Part shown: positions 1-10,097 of the stretch, piece by piece
How positions within the stretch are numbered: the first letter of the stretch is position 1
Layout: the number at the start of each line of letters is the position of its first letter
NCBI RefSeq assembly: GCF_025060755.1
Contig: NZ_JANYUY010000001.1
Coordinates: 522,628-586,627 of the forward strand
Origin: Paenibacillus doosanensis
Lineage (GTDB): Bacteria; Bacillota; Bacilli; Paenibacillales; NBRC-103111
Reading direction: 5' to 3'
Length of the DNA stretch: 64,000 nt
Notes under the pieces: generated by a model
Databases searched by the model: none
The model's input: only the letters and a program-made list of their open reading frames with translations
What the model was told of the DNA's origin: nothing
Translations under genes and position numbers: made by a program

Positions 1-290
1 TCCGCAATGTAGATGTTGTCTTTCTCGTCGATAAAAATGCCCTTGGGCTGAACGAGCGGCGAAAACACCTGCTTGCTCGGGTCCTTCGGATCGGGAGCAT
101 ATATTTCCCTGCCCATCACTTCTACCGGGGTGTAAGCGGACTGGGTCCAAATCAGCTGATCGTAGCCGTTCTTATAGTTCGTATCGTAAGGCACGTAGGC
201 CAGCGCCGTCATCGGCAGCATGGCCGACGCCAGCACGGCGATCGCCAGAAGAAGGAACAGCGGGCGCCGCCATCGTTTCTTGACCGTCAT
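1..290 (-). CDS. Exported NHL/beta-propeller-like protein (3' part missing)
   Basis: Only the first 96 or so codons are in the window; the gene runs off the left edge. The ATG at 290 follows a strong AAAGGAGGAAG ribosome site and lies just after the upstream permease gene. The N-terminus is a typical signal peptide: KKRWRR, then a long Leu/Ala stretch, then an AlaLeuAla-type cleavage region near residue 30. The mature start (QPKGIFIDEKDNIYIA at the edge) is the opening of an NHL or gluconolactonase-like propeller blade. It is the last gene of a sugar ABC importer operon, so a role in extracellular carbohydrate handling is inferred; no enzymatic activity can be named. Confidence 0.7.
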   Translation of the reverse strand, partial: MTVKKRWRRPLFLLLAIAVLASAMLPMTALAYVPYDTNYKNGYDQLIWTQSAYTPVEVMGREIYAPDPKDPSKQVFSPLVQPKGIFIDEKDNIYIA

Positions 291-313
291 AGTAGCTCTT
301 CCTCCTTTCTTCA

Positions 314-1216
314 TTATTTAATCCCGGAATGGGCCATCGTTGCGATCACTTTCCCCTGGAATACGAGGAAGATGATTAAGTTGGGGACAAACATGATCAT
401 AGCTGCTGCTGCTGCCGCTCCCTGACGGGCTACGTTATTTGCCAGACCATTAGTCAGCGTCGAGAGAAAGAATGGAAAGTTCTTCATTTCATCGTCCTGC
501 ATAAACAAGGTAGATGTCTCCGTGTTCCCCCATGATCCTTGAAATGTAAGAATTGCTACCGTTGCTACCGCAGGCATGCAAATCGGAACTACGATGCGCA
601 GGAAGATATGAATTTCCGTCGCTCCATCCATTCTCGCTGCTTCTAGCAGCTCATTAGGAAGCTGATCGATGAACTGCTTGAGCAAGAACACCCCCACAGG
701 CATAGCTAATATGGGCAAGAGATGCCCTAAATAAGTGTTCATAATCCCCAAATGACTCGCCACGAGATAACGCGGAATTTGTACTGCCTCCGGAGCGAAC
801 ATCAGCGTCAAAATAATCGTCGCGAACACGATCTTATGTCCGGGAAATTTATGCTTCGATATCGGATAAGCGCACAGCGCGCTGACGATCGTTACGCATA
901 CGACCGCTCCGCCCGAGATGACCAGACTGTTGAATAAGTAACGAGTCACCGGCACCGTGGAGCTCGACGCCACCAGGAACAGCTCGACGAAGTTCTGGAA
1001 CGACGGCTCCCTGACGAAGATAGTAGGTGGGTACATGAAGAGCTCCTGATACGGCTTCAGCGCATGATTGAAAATAAAGATGAGCGGAAGCAGCATAAAG
1101 ATCGAGAACAGCACAAGCAGGACAACGAGAATTTTTTGAAACATATCCATGGAATTGAGTTTAGACTTCTTTTTCTGCGGCTTGATTTTATTCCACCAAA
1201 CGGCTGCGTTTTGCAT
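314..1216 (-). CDS. Carbohydrate ABC transporter permease (MalG/YesQ type)
   Basis: 300 residues with six predicted membrane segments. The ATPase-coupling EAA loop is visible as EAARMDGATEIHIFLRIVVP near residue 190, the hallmark of MalG-type sugar permeases of the CUT1 class. The start codon overlaps the stop of the preceding permease gene by one base (TAATG) and has GGAGG upstream, which means translational coupling. With the partner permease, solute-binding protein and ATPase of the same operon it forms a complete inner-membrane sugar importer. The substrate cannot be read from the sequence. Confidence 0.93.
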   Translation of the reverse strand: MQNAAVWWNKIKPQKKKSKLNSMDMFQKILVVLLVLFSIFMLLPLIFIFNHALKPYQELFMYPPTIFVREPSFQNFVELFLVASSSTVPVTRYLFNSLVISGGAVVCVTIVSALCAYPISKHKFPGHKIVFATIILTLMFAPEAVQIPRYLVASHLGIMNTYLGHLLPILAMPVGVFLLKQFIDQLPNELLEAARMDGATEIHIFLRIVVPICMPAVATVAILTFQGSWGNTETSTLFMQDDEMKNFPFFLSTLTNGLANNVARQGAAAAAAMIMFVPNLIIFLVFQGKVIATMAHSGIK

Positions 1217-2193
1217 TATTCATCCTCCTTGGAGCCGAACAATCCCCAGCAAAGTTTATTCGACACGTACATCAGAACGAGCAGGAATACGGAAATCGCA
1301 GCGGCATACCCCATTTCAAATCGAGTAAACCCATAATCCTCAATATGATTGATAATCAAGTGGCCCGAATACTGCGGCGTCGGATTTTGCCCCGATAGCT
1401 CAACTCCTATTAGCCCTGCCTTGAACGTCGATACGAGAGCCATCACCGCGCCGAACAGCATCTGCGGCTTCATCGACGGAATCGTGATGTACCAAATTTC
1501 CTGCAGCCTGCTGCTCATACCGTCGAGACGTCCCGCCTCGTACAGCTCCGGGTTGACGTTCAGTATGCCGGCCATCATCGCCAGGAAGCCGACGCCCATA
1601 CTGGACCAGAGCGTAACGACGATCATCGAGTTCATCAGATAAGCTTTATCCGTCACCCACAAGAGCGGTTCGTCGATAAACCCGATTTGCAGCAAAATGC
1701 TGTTCAAATAGCCGAGACGGTCGCCGGACAACAGCGGCAGCCATACGATCGTCATCGCGATCCCCATCGTCAGCGACGGCGTATACATGGCCAGCGCAAA
1801 CCATCTGCGCAGACTCGCCGGCAGTTGGGTAATCAGCCAAGCGAGCAGGAAGGCCAGAATGTAGCCGCCGGGACCGACGATCACCGCAAACTTGAACGTG
1901 TTCGGCAAGGCATATTTCAGGAAGGTCAAATCCTGTGAAATCAAGTTTTGAAAATTCGTCCAGCCGATAAAGCGAGGCGGCTCAATGGCGTTGAAATAAG
2001 TAAAGCTCAGGCACACGGCCGCAAGCACCGGCACCAGAATAAAAGCGATGAAGCAAAACATAAACGGTGCAATAAACAGATACGATAAGCGGTATGCCCA
2101 AATCTCGGACAGCAACGACTTTACTTTATCCGTCCATGTCAGCTTGACCGGAGCGGCCGGTTTCGTAGAAAGGCTTGCTTGGTTACTTAACAT
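1216..2193 (-). CDS. Carbohydrate ABC transporter permease (MalF/YesP type)
   Basis: 325 residues with a cytoplasmic N-terminal tail of about 35 residues followed by six predicted membrane helices. The EAA loop reads [21 protein letters not shown] near residue 222, as in CUT1 MalF-type permeases. The start overlaps the end of the solute-binding-protein gene by 11 bases, with GGGGTG about seven bases upstream. It pairs with the MalG-type permease that follows to form the translocation channel. Confidence 0.93.
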   Translation of the reverse strand: MLSNQASLSTKPAAPVKLTWTDKVKSLLSEIWAYRLSYLFIAPFMFCFIAFILVPVLAAVCLSFTYFNAIEPPRFIGWTNFQNLISQDLTFLKYALPNTFKFAVIVGPGGYILAFLLAWLITQLPASLRRWFALAMYTPSLTMGIAMTIVWLPLLSGDRLGYLNSILLQIGFIDEPLLWVTDKAYLMNSMIVVTLWSSMGVGFLAMMAGILNVNPELYEAGRLDGMSSRLQEIWYITIPSMKPQMLFGAVMALVSTFKAGLIGVELSGQNPTPQYSGHLIINHIEDYGFTRFEMGYAAAISVFLLVLMYVSNKLCWGLFGSKEDE

Positions 2194-5191
2194 ACGGATT
2201 CACCCCATCCCAAGGCTTGTCGACAACCGGCAAATCCATCGTTTTGATTATTTCGCCGTTTGCATCTATAAAGCCGAATTCCTGCTGCTTGCGCCGCAGC
2301 TCCCTGTTAATGTCCAGAACGGTCTGCTCGAGCGAGCTTCGGTAGTTCATGCCGTCCACCACCGCACGGTTCCAGGCGTTGTTGATCTCGCGTCCTACGA
2401 AGTAGCCGCCCGGCAGGTTCGGCATATCCTTATACCATCTCCACTGCTCCAGGATGACGTTCGCGTCCTCGCGCTTCCAAGGCAGCTTGGAGAACGCTTC
2501 GACGTTGGCCGTGTTCCAGCGGAACGACACTCCGTTAAACGCTTCCAAGTCCGATCCGTACCGTTCCTGCGTATCGGCGGAAGCCCACCATTTCATAAAT
2601 TCCCATGCCTGGTCTTTCTTCTTGGAGGAGTTGAAAATAACCCCCGCCGTCTGTCCGCCGCCCGACCAGCGCGCGAGCGTGCCGTCCGGCTGACGAGTGC
2701 CCGGAATTTGCGCGATGCCCCAAGAGCCGTTCAACTCGGGCGCCGCCGCCGACAACTGGATGTACGTGTTATAATCGGCGAATCCGATCGGCATATCGCC
2801 TTTGCGGAAATGCTGATAGAAGCTCGATACGGAGCGGTCCATCGCATAAATATTGAACAAATCGGTCCACTGCTTGAACGCTTTGAAGCCTTCCGGCGTA
2901 TCCAATGCGGTTTTGACGCCGTCTTTATCGAAGAATTCCGCATGATTCTGATAAATGAACGTCATATACTCGGCAGGAGGCATATAGAAGTTCATGTAGT
3001 TTTGCTGCAGCGTCGGCAGCATGTCGTACACATCGTCCCAGGTTTCGGGAATCGACAAGCCGAGCCGGCTCAAGATGTCCTTGCGATAGTACAGCACGTG
3101 GAACGCCTGCGTCTCCGGCACCGCGTAGTAGCCTTTATTATAGTAGAAAGGAAGCCACGAGCCCGGGCTGTAATTTTTGTACAAGTCCTTGAAATCAGGG
3201 AACTTGGATATATCGTATATACTGTTGCGGATCGCATAATCGACCGGCAAATCCTGCGTCAGCCCCAAAGCGATGTCCGGCTGGATGCCTGCGGCGTTGG
3301 CGAGCACGAGCAGCTGCGCGTTAGGCAGCAGGTTCACCTTGACCTGAATGCCGCTATCCGGCGTGAACGTCTCGTCGGCAAGCTCCTGCAGCTGCGTGAC
3401 GTAGTCGCGACCGCGCTGGACCCATACGTTAAGCACCTTGTCGTCCAGATCGCTAAGCCGGTCCTTCGATTGGAACGAATAGAAGAAATTGACGACCATA
3501 CCCTTCATTTTGGAGAACAAGGAAGCTTCCATCTCGGGAAAATGTTTCTCGACGGGCGCTACATATATTTCGTCGAATTGGAGCGGCTGCTGCACGAGCG
3601 TTTCGATAAAATTGCTCACCTTCTCGTTCATCGAGGAAATCGTATCCTTGTGGTACGGAATATCGTCGACTTTGCTGAGCAGCTCTTCAATATCTTTAAT
3701 CGAAGTATTCAGGCTTTCGCTTACATTATCCTTGCGTCCGTTCACGGCCTGCACCTGCTCGGACAGCTTCTTCATCAAATCGGAGACCTCCGTCAGCCGC
3801 TTCGGCAAATCCGGCATATCCTGAGCGATTTTCCAGGTCCGGTTCTTGTCGTCCTGGCCGCCGGTCAGCGACTTCAGGTCCTGATCGATGCCCTGCAGAA
3901 TGTCGGTAATCTCCTCAATGCCGATAATGATCGGCTTGAACGGATCATGCGTTACGGCCAGCGTCAGCGTATGCTTGCCTTTTTCCAAATAAAATTCGTA
4001 CGGCTTCCCTTGATCGTCCGCCACAACCATTCCCTGCCATCCTGAAGCGTAAGGGAACCGGTAGGCGAGCATTTCCTGGAAAGGCACCTTCCCGTCAATG
4101 GCAATCCGGCGGAAGGAAGCTTTTTGCGATATTGTGTTTTGCAGCTCGCGAAAAGCCAGCTTGTATTTGCCGGACTCGGGAGCGTCGATCGTCCACGTGA
4201 TCTCCTGGTTTTGGTTATACCATTTTTTACCTCCGATGCTGTTGAACGTAATCCGGCCTTTGGCCAGCGGAACCGTTCTCGGATCGGTATCGGAAGCCAT
4301 CTGAATCGCCGAATCGTTCTTCCACTCGACGTCTTCGGCCTGCAGCGTAGCCGTATCCGCTTCTACCGGCTTCGATTGCGGGTAAGCGGCGGCGACTTCT
4401 TGATAAGTCTTCGGTTTCGTCTGCGGCGCCAGCTTGATCGATTCGAGCGCCACAGGGTCGAAACTCTGCAAACGAATCGTATGCGTCCCTTTGCTGAAGT
4501 ACCACTGCAGCGGCTCGGAGTAAGCGCCGCCGGAATCGCGGAGCGGCTGCACCGACCAATTCGAGATGTCCTCGGATTTCGGCCTGATGTCGTTGCCGTC
4601 GATGTCCTTCTTGATCGTAAGAGCGTCCTTCCACTGGCGGTACAGCGCGATGGAGGACGCCTCCCGGAACGGATGAGCTCCGTCCAGCTTGACGTCCCAG
4701 TTGACGGGGCGGCGAAGGCTCTTGCCCGTATACGGACGGTACGATACCTGCATTTCGTACAGGCCGTCCGCCGGAACCTCCACTTGATATTCGACCCAGC
4801 TCTCCTTCGGACTGTTCCACAGGAGCACTCCGCTCTTGCCCTCGTAGCTGCCCACCGTGGCGGCGGCTTCATCGGATTTCTTGGAAACATCGGCCGCCTT
4901 GATCTCGATCGAAGCGGTTCCGGCCTTGATCCCCTTATCCTGCCAGCCCTTCAGTACAGTCGCGTAATACGGCTCGAATTCGTTGGCTTTCACGACCTGG
5001 CGCTGATTCGCCGGCGCAGCCTTGGCCGCCGTATCCGTCTGCGCCGCTGCGGGCTTCCCGGCGTCGGCATTGGCGGTGTCGGCCGCAGCAGCCTGCGGCA
5101 GCGACGGAAAAGGCGTGCACGACAACCCCAGCGACCCGATCATCAGAACCGCAAGAAAGCGCTTGCGTATGCGTTTCCATTTTACTTGCAA
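2183..5191 (-). CDS. Very large solute-binding protein with two N-terminal beta-sandwich (CBM-like) domains
   Basis: About 1002 residues, more than twice the usual 420-450 for a sugar-binding protein. Likely order: signal peptide (basic start then a hydrophobic core; a Cys follows it, so lipidation is possible); two beta-sandwich modules at roughly 60-235 and 265-430, each with [26 protein letters not shown] and [18 protein letters not shown] patterns like CBM6/CBM35 modules; a helical linker about 435-585; then an ordinary family 1 solute-binding domain ([20 protein letters not shown]). A TTG at 5191 is chosen because AGGAG lies eight bases upstream; a GTG at 5200 would overlap that site. 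It is the second gene of the importer operon. The added modules probably anchor or concentrate polysaccharide, which is inference. Confidence 0.88.
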   Translation of the reverse strand: MQVKWKRIRKRFLAVLMIGSLGLSCTPFPSLPQAAAADTANADAGKPAAAQTDTAAKAAPANQRQVVKANEFEPYYATVLKGWQDKGIKAGTASIEIKAADVSKKSDEAAATVGSYEGKSGVLLWNSPKESWVEYQVEVPADGLYEMQVSYRPYTGKSLRRPVNWDVKLDGAHPFREASSIALYRQWKDALTIKKDIDGNDIRPKSEDISNWSVQPLRDSGGAYSEPLQWYFSKGTHTIRLQSFDPVALESIKLAPQTKPKTYQEVAAAYPQSKPVEADTATLQAEDVEWKNDSAIQMASDTDPRTVPLAKGRITFNSIGGKKWYNQNQEITWTIDAPESGKYKLAFRELQNTISQKASFRRIAIDGKVPFQEMLAYRFPYASGWQGMVVADDQGKPYEFYLEKGKHTLTLAVTHDPFKPIIIGIEEITDILQGIDQDLKSLTGGQDDKNRTWKIAQDMPDLPKRLTEVSDLMKKLSEQVQAVNGRKDNVSESLNTSIKDIEELLSKVDDIPYHKDTISSMNEKVSNFIETLVQQPLQFDEIYVAPVEKHFPEMEASLFSKMKGMVVNFFYSFQSKDRLSDLDDKVLNVWVQRGRDYVTQLQELADETFTPDSGIQVKVNLLPNAQLLVLANAAGIQPDIALGLTQDLPVDYAIRNSIYDISKFPDFKDLYKNYSPGSWLPFYYNKGYYAVPETQAFHVLYYRKDILSRLGLSIPETWDDVYDMLPTLQQNYMNFYMPPAEYMTFIYQNHAEFFDKDGVKTALDTPEGFKAFKQWTDLFNIYAMDRSVSSFYQHFRKGDMPIGFADYNTYIQLSAAAPELNGSWGIAQIPGTRQPDGTLARWSGGGQTAGVIFNSSKKKDQAWEFMKWWASADTQERYGSDLEAFNGVSFRWNTANVEAFSKLPWKREDANVILEQWRWYKDMPNLPGGYFVGREINNAWNRAVVDGMNYRSSLEQTVLDINRELRRKQQEFGFIDANGEIIKTMDLPVVDKPWDGVNPYVK

Positions 5192-5221
5192 TTCAGTCAC
5201 TCCTTTCTGCCTCCCGGCGTA

Positions 5222-6343
5222 TTAATCCATAATCCGCTCGCCGGTTTCGTTATAGAAGAACAGGGCCTTCGACATGTCGACGGCGACCTGAACCTTGTCT
5301 TCTTCGTCATAGTGGTACCGCGGATTCACCCGCACGATGAGCATTCTCTCCTGGCCGATATCCAGATGCAGATAGCGGTCCGCTCCCATCAGCTCGCTCA
5401 GCTTGTGCGTACCCGGAATGACCGCGTTCGGAAACGCCTGGAACACCATCTCTTCGAGACTGATATTTTCCGGTCTGACCCCCAGGGTGATCATTTTGTT
5501 CACCTGTTTGTTTTTGATCAGAGCGTGGGCTTTGCCGTCCGGAATCGCGAGCGCGAACCGCTGGGTATGAAATTCAAGCTTGCCCTGGGCGTTCTCCGTA
5601 ATCCGCCCTTCGATGAAATTCATCGGCGGGGAGCCGATAAAGCTGGCGACGAACGTGTTGCTCGGATTCGTATAAATGACCTCCGGCGTATCGACCTGTT
5701 GAATAATGCCGTCCTTCATGACAACGATGCGGTCGCCCATCGTCATCGCTTCGATCTGGTCGTGCGTCACATAAATCATCGTCACGCCGAGCGTTTTGTG
5801 CAGCTTGATAATTTCCGTTCTCATCTGCACCCGCAGCTTGGCGTCCAGGTTGGAGAGCGGCTCATCCATCAGAAACACCTGCGGATTGCGGACAATGGCG
5901 CGTCCGAGCGCCACCCGTTGACGCTGACCGCCCGACAGCTGCCTCGGCTTGCGGCTCAAATATTGCTCGATCTCCAGCACGCGCGCGGCCCGCTTGACGG
6001 CCAGATCGATCTCGTGCTTCGGGAGCTTGCGCAAGCGCAGGCCGAAGGCGATATTCTCGTATACGCTCATATTCGGATACAGCGCATAATTCTGGAACAC
6101 CATCGCTATGTCCCGATCCTTCGGCGGCAGATCGTTAACCAGCGTATCTCCGATGTAGATCTCCCCTTCGGAAATGTCCTCCAGGCCGGCAATCATTCGG
6201 AGCGTCGTCGATTTCCCGCAGCCGGACGGACCGACAAAGACCAAAAACTCCTTATCCTTGATTTCCAGATGGAAATCCTTTACGACCGGGTGCTTATCCT
6301 TCCCGTATCGCTTATACAAATGATTGATAAGAATTCTCGCCAT
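5222..6343 (-). CDS. Sugar ABC transporter ATP-binding protein (UgpC/MsmX family)
   Basis: 373 residues. Walker A GPSGCGKST, Q-loop MVFQNYALYP, signature LSGGQRQR, Walker B VFLMDEPLSNLD and switch THDQ are all present, followed by a C-terminal regulatory OB-fold (TOBE) domain from about residue 235, as in MalK, UgpC and MsmX. The ATG at 6343 has GGAGGCGGG in front; an upstream in-frame GTG lacks a good site. First gene of the operon that continues into the large binding protein and the two permeases. As MsmX does in Bacillus, it could also serve importers that lack an ATPase, such as the one at 54601-61293. Confidence 0.94.
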   Translation of the reverse strand: MARILINHLYKRYGKDKHPVVKDFHLEIKDKEFLVFVGPSGCGKSTTLRMIAGLEDISEGEIYIGDTLVNDLPPKDRDIAMVFQNYALYPNMSVYENIAFGLRLRKLPKHEIDLAVKRAARVLEIEQYLSRKPRQLSGGQRQRVALGRAIVRNPQVFLMDEPLSNLDAKLRVQMRTEIIKLHKTLGVTMIYVTHDQIEAMTMGDRIVVMKDGIIQQVDTPEVIYTNPSNTFVASFIGSPPMNFIEGRITENAQGKLEFHTQRFALAIPDGKAHALIKNKQVNKMITLGVRPENISLEEMVFQAFPNAVIPGTHKLSELMGADRYLHLDIGQERMLIVRVNPRYHYDEEDKVQVAVDMSKALFFYNETGERIMD

Positions 6344-6538
6344 ATTCCCGCCTCCACGCACAAATTTGCTTTATCTTAGAAACTATTGTAATGAATTCCG
6401 TGTGAAGATGGTGTGAATAATTGGGAGCCAAAGCAGAATAGTCCATGTTTAATGGTTATATTCACCATTTTTATTTAAAAAGGACTATGTTAATGTCTAT
6501 ACTATTGGAAAATAACGTCAACCTCAGGGAGTGATTGC
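6344..6538. promoter_or_regulatory. Divergent promoter region between importer operon and ABC exporter
   Basis: An AT-rich 195-base gap separates the leftward importer operon from the rightward exporter gene. It must hold both promoters. I see no palindrome long enough to call an operator. The exporter's ribosome site is CAGGGAG just before the ATG at 6539. Confidence 0.4.
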
Positions 6539-8476
6539 ATGACTGCATCCGCGCAAAACGGGACCGCCGTTTCGGATAAAAAAAAGCTCGTCCAGCGCTA
6601 TTTAACGTTTCTCAAGCCTTACCGGCTCACGCTTTTGCTCATTTTATCGCTCGGGATTGCGCAATTCGCCGTGCCGATGATCGGACCGTGGATGACCAAA
6701 ATTTTGATCGACGACGTGCTCCCCCAAAAGGAAAGCTTCTGGACGCTGGGCAGGGCAGTGACGGTTCTGGGAGCCGTCTACGCCTTCGGAATATGGATTA
6801 ATTTCTTACGCAATACGATTACGTTCAGACTGGGAAACCGGATGGTCTACGACATCCGCCATCAGCTGTATCAGCATATGCAGAAGCTGTCGCAGCGATT
6901 TTACGACAACCGGCAGGTGGGCAGCATTGTTACGCGGATGATGAACGATGTGAACGGGGCGCAAAATCTGGTGAACGGGGGCATTATCAATCTCGTAATC
7001 GATTTGTTTCTCGTCTTTTTCGCCGGCTTCATGCTGTTTAAGATCAACTGGCAGCTCGCTCTGCTGTCGATGTGGCTGCTGCCGCTCTACTACTTGACGT
7101 TCGCGAACATGAACGTGCGAATTCGGCTGTCCTGGCGTTCGGTGCACCGGCAGATGGAGAGAATTCAGGGGGTTCTCGTCGAGAAAATTTCCGGAATGAA
7201 GATCGTCCAATCGTTCAACCAGGAGAAGAAGGAGATGGAGCGGTTCGAGAAGCAGGCCAAAAACCATATCATGCACGCCAACAAAGCTCAGCTGCTGGCC
7301 AACTCGCTCGGGCGGATCAGCCAAACCTTCACGCAGACCGGGGGGCTGATCATCTGGTTCACCGGAGGCTTGCTCGTGCTTAAGGGGCATATGACCATCG
7401 GCCTGCTCGTCGCCTTCCAAGCGTACTTAAGCCAGCTGTACGGGCCGATCCAGCGGTTCGCGGAGGCGAATGCGACGATCCAGAACTCGCTCAGCAACAT
7501 CGAGCGCATCTTCGAGGTGTTCGACATCGAGCCGGAAATCATCGTGAAGGAGAACCCGGTCCGGCTGCGGCAGTGCAAAGGCAGCGTCGTCTTCGACAAC
7601 GTGACCTTCACCTATGTCACCGAGCGGCCGGAAGACAAGAAGGAGCCCGGCAAACACCATGATCCCGATCTGGTGGACATGATCCTGCCGGCCAAAAAAT
7701 TTTACCTCATTCCGCCCAAAACGAAGCCCGATCCGCCGCGGGTCGTCACGGAAAAGCGGACGGCGCTGCGCAACGTCAGCTTCACTGCCGCCCCCGGGGA
7801 CGTCATTGCGCTCGTCGGGCCGAGCGGCGCCGGCAAATCGACGCTGATCAATCTGATCCCGCGCTTCTACGATCCGGACGAGGGCGCCGTTTATTTGGAC
7901 GGCGTCGACTTGCGCGACTGCGACCTGTCCGACGTGCGAATGCAAATCGCCGTCGTGCTGCAGGACAATATGCTGTTCTCGGGCACGATTTATGAGAACA
8001 TCGCTTACGGCAACCCGGACGCCGAACGCAAGCAGGTCGTCGAAGCGGCCAAAGCGGCGAACGCCCACGGCTTCATCCGGGAGATGGACCAAGGTTACGA
8101 TACGATCGTCGGCGAACGGGGCGTCCGGCTGTCCGGCGGGCAGAAGCAGCGGATCGCGATCGCCCGCGCCCTGCTCAAAAACCCGCGCATCCTCATCCTA
8201 GACGAAGCCACCTCCGCTCTCGACGCGGAGTCGGAAGCGCTGGTGACGGAGGCGCTCGAGAAGCTGATGAAAGACCGTACGACCTTCATCATCGCCCACA
8301 GGCTGGCTACCGTCGTAAGAGCCGATCAGATTCTCGTCATCGATCAGGGCCGGATTGCGGAGCGCGGCACTCATCAGGAGCTGCTGAGGCAAAGCGGGCT
8401 GTACCGCGAGCTGTACGAGAAGCAGCTGAAGGCGATGAGGCCGGACGAAATGCTGGGCGTCGGCTTCGGCACATAG
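6539..8476 (+). CDS. ABC transporter with fused membrane and ATPase domains (MsbA/BmrA-like)
   Basis: 645 residues: a six-helix type IV exporter membrane domain (about 25-320) then a nucleotide-binding domain with Walker A GPSGAGKST, signature RLSGGQKQR and Walker B ILILDEATSALD, H-loop IIAHRL. It should act as a homodimer exporting a lipid, drug or peptide. An insertion of about 43 residues (roughly 361-403, rich in Lys, Pro and Asp) interrupts the start of the ATPase domain between the first beta strand (FDNVTFTYV) and the strand before Walker A (TALRNVSFTA), where such proteins normally have only a short turn. It stands alone, with no partner gene. Confidence 0.92.
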   Translation: MTASAQNGTAVSDKKKLVQRYLTFLKPYRLTLLLILSLGIAQFAVPMIGPWMTKILIDDVLPQKESFWTLGRAVTVLGAVYAFGIWINFLRNTITFRLGNRMVYDIRHQLYQHMQKLSQRFYDNRQVGSIVTRMMNDVNGAQNLVNGGIINLVIDLFLVFFAGFMLFKINWQLALLSMWLLPLYYLTFANMNVRIRLSWRSVHRQMERIQGVLVEKISGMKIVQSFNQEKKEMERFEKQAKNHIMHANKAQLLANSLGRISQTFTQTGGLIIWFTGGLLVLKGHMTIGLLVAFQAYLSQLYGPIQRFAEANATIQNSLSNIERIFEVFDIEPEIIVKENPVRLRQCKGSVVFDNVTFTYVTERPEDKKEPGKHHDPDLVDMILPAKKFYLIPPKTKPDPPRVVTEKRTALRNVSFTAAPGDVIALVGPSGAGKSTLINLIPRFYDPDEGAVYLDGVDLRDCDLSDVRMQIAVVLQDNMLFSGTIYENIAYGNPDAERKQVVEAAKAANAHGFIREMDQGYDTIVGERGVRLSGGQKQRIAIARALLKNPRILILDEATSALDAESEALVTEALEKLMKDRTTFIIAHRLATVVRADQILVIDQGRIAERGTHQELLRQSGLYRELYEKQLKAMRPDEMLGVGFGT

Positions 8477-8638
8477 GCTGCGGATCGGCGCCTCCTGACG
8501 AAGCCGTTTCATCCGCTGTAATCTTCTTCGCATCAGAGGCGAGGGGGACGGCGGCTGACGTTCCGCTCCGCGGTTCTTTCCCCGATGATGCGCTTGCGGC
8601 TGCCGGACAGGATATCCCGGTACCCGGCAACCGCAGCG

Positions 8639-8863
8639 TTACTCCAGCATTTTCCCGAGCGGCTTGAACAGCTTGTCCACCAATTGAGTCGGGCCGGGCA
8701 TCTCCGGGAAAAAGATCAGCAGCACGCCCAGTACATACCCGAAAAGGGTGAGCACGATAAACGCCCCTTTCTCCTTGGCCGAGTATTGCTTCATCTTGGG
8801 CCATTCATAGGCGATCATCAGAATGACCAATACGGTGATCGACATCAACGTTCCCCAGCTCAT
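8639..8863 (-). CDS. Small two-helix membrane protein at the end of the germinant-receptor operon
   Basis: 74 residues with two hydrophobic segments (about 4-20 and 33-53) separated by a short charged loop (EWPKMKQYSAKEKG). Its ATG lies immediately after the gerC stop and it has the expected operon position. Small two-helix D proteins have been described beside gerA-type operons in Bacillus, where they modulate germination; this gene is a candidate of that kind by size, topology and position only. No motif gives a specific function. Confidence 0.75.
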   Translation of the reverse strand: MSWGTLMSITVLVILMIAYEWPKMKQYSAKEKGAFIVLTLFGYVLGVLLIFFPEMPGPTQLVDKLFKPLGKMLE

Positions 8864-8864
8864 C

Positions 8865-10097
8865 TTATTTTTTCACCTCGCTTTCCGGGCGGTTCGCCCC
8901 TACGGTCGCCATATCGGTGCGAAGTATTCGCGCCGAGGCCACAATCTGAACCTCTACTTCCGGGAAAATATCGTCCCAATGGTCCTTCGTCTTCTCCCAT
9001 TCCTTCGGATACTTGCGGTGAAACGCTTCGGCGAAGTTGAAGATATCGGCGTTCAGCTGCTTCTGCGGGTGCACCAGAGCCAGTTTAATTCGCTCTTCGA
9101 TGTCCTTCGCCAGCTCTTTCTCCAACTTTTTCGTCAATTTGGGATCGCTTAAATTGAGATTCGTCGTATTTTGCATCACATCGTCTTCCGTATGAATTTT
9201 GACCGTCATGCTCCATTTATCTCCCTCAATCTTCGGAACGAGCTCGCTGGAGCTTCTCAGCAGCTTCACCGACACATGCCCTTTGCCTTCCTTGGGCTCG
9301 ATTGTGACGATGGACGTCTTCACTTCGTTTCTAAGCCAGAGCAAGCCTCTGGTCAGCTTATCGTCCAATCGGCCGACCAGGCGGTCTTGTTTCATTATGG
9401 CGGTACCGTTGATGAAGCCTACCGTTTGGTTCGGCTTTTGATTTTTCTCGGGCGGAAGCACTTCGATCCAGGGGACCGCCGCCGCTTGAGCGTCGCCGAT
9501 CAGCATTTCGGCCAAATCCTTGACCGTCACCTTCATGCCCGTCTGCAGCTTGGCCATCTCCCGCAGCACTTCCGCGGAGCTTCTCTCTATGGGCGGCAGC
9601 AGCGACAATATGTTCTTGGCCTCCCCTTTGCTGATGAAGACATCCGCCCGCTCCCGCGGACCGGGCTCCCGCATTATGAAGTCGACCTGATCGCGAATCC
9701 CCTCTCTCGCCAGCTTTTCGCCGAAGATGAAAATTTCGCAATGCCCCCAGAAAATCCGCCTCGGAAACTCCTCCTGCAGCTTGGACATGGCATCGGCCAG
9801 CGTAACCCCCCGCGCGGAACGGACCAGCGTCTGGGCGTTACCGCTGCTGGCACCCGTTCCCGAAGCGCCCTGCTCCCCGCTTCCCGAAGGCTTCGGCACA
9901 TAAACCTCGATCGACAGCTCGATCATCGCATCCTCTTTTTTATCGAGACCCGCCGCCATAATGAGCGTCAAATCGTTAACCTCGACCCGGTCCCAGCAAC
10001 CCGTAAGCGTAAGCAGCAAAGCGAAGCCGCCGATGACAGAAAGCGCGGGCCGTAACAGCCGCATTCCTGATTGCGCGATGCCGTTGCCGTAATTCAT
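8865..10097 (-). CDS. gerC-like: Spore germination lipoprotein, Ger(x)C family
   Basis: 410 residues from the ATG at 10097, which has GGAGGT upstream and overlaps the preceding permease stop as ATGA; an upstream in-frame extension would run through the permease gene. A lipobox LTLTGCWDRVEVND follows the signal sequence; CWDRxE at the lipidated Cys is typical of GerC lipoproteins. It is the C subunit of a germinant receptor, attached to the outer face of the spore inner membrane, acting with the A and B subunits encoded just upstream. Confidence 0.93.
   Translation of the reverse strand: MNYGNGIAQSGMRLLRPALSVIGGFALLLTLTGCWDRVEVNDLTLIMAAGLDKKEDAMIELSIEVYVPKPSGSGEQGASGTGASSGNAQTLVRSARGVTLADAMSKLQEEFPRRIFWGHCEIFIFGEKLAREGIRDQVDFIMREPGPRERADVFISKGEAKNILSLLPPIERSSAEVLREMAKLQTGMKVTVKDLAEMLIGDAQAAAVPWIEVLPPEKNQKPNQTVGFINGTAIMKQDRLVGRLDDKLTRGLLWLRNEVKTSIVTIEPKEGKGHVSVKLLRSSSELVPKIEGDKWSMTVKIHTEDDVMQNTTNLNLSDPKLTKKLEKELAKDIEERIKLALVHPQKQLNADIFNFAEAFHRKYPKEWEKTKDHWDDIFPEVEVQIVASARILRTDMATVGANRPESEVKK

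Noticed and set aside
2048..4045. Plus-strand open frame of 665 codons
   Set aside because: Antisense shadow of the large solute-binding protein; no domain and unnatural composition.
4124..6379. Plus-strand open frame of 751 codons
   Set aside because: It is antisense to the ATPase and binding-protein genes and has an Arg/His/Leu-rich composition typical of shadow frames in GC-rich DNA; no ribosome site or domain.
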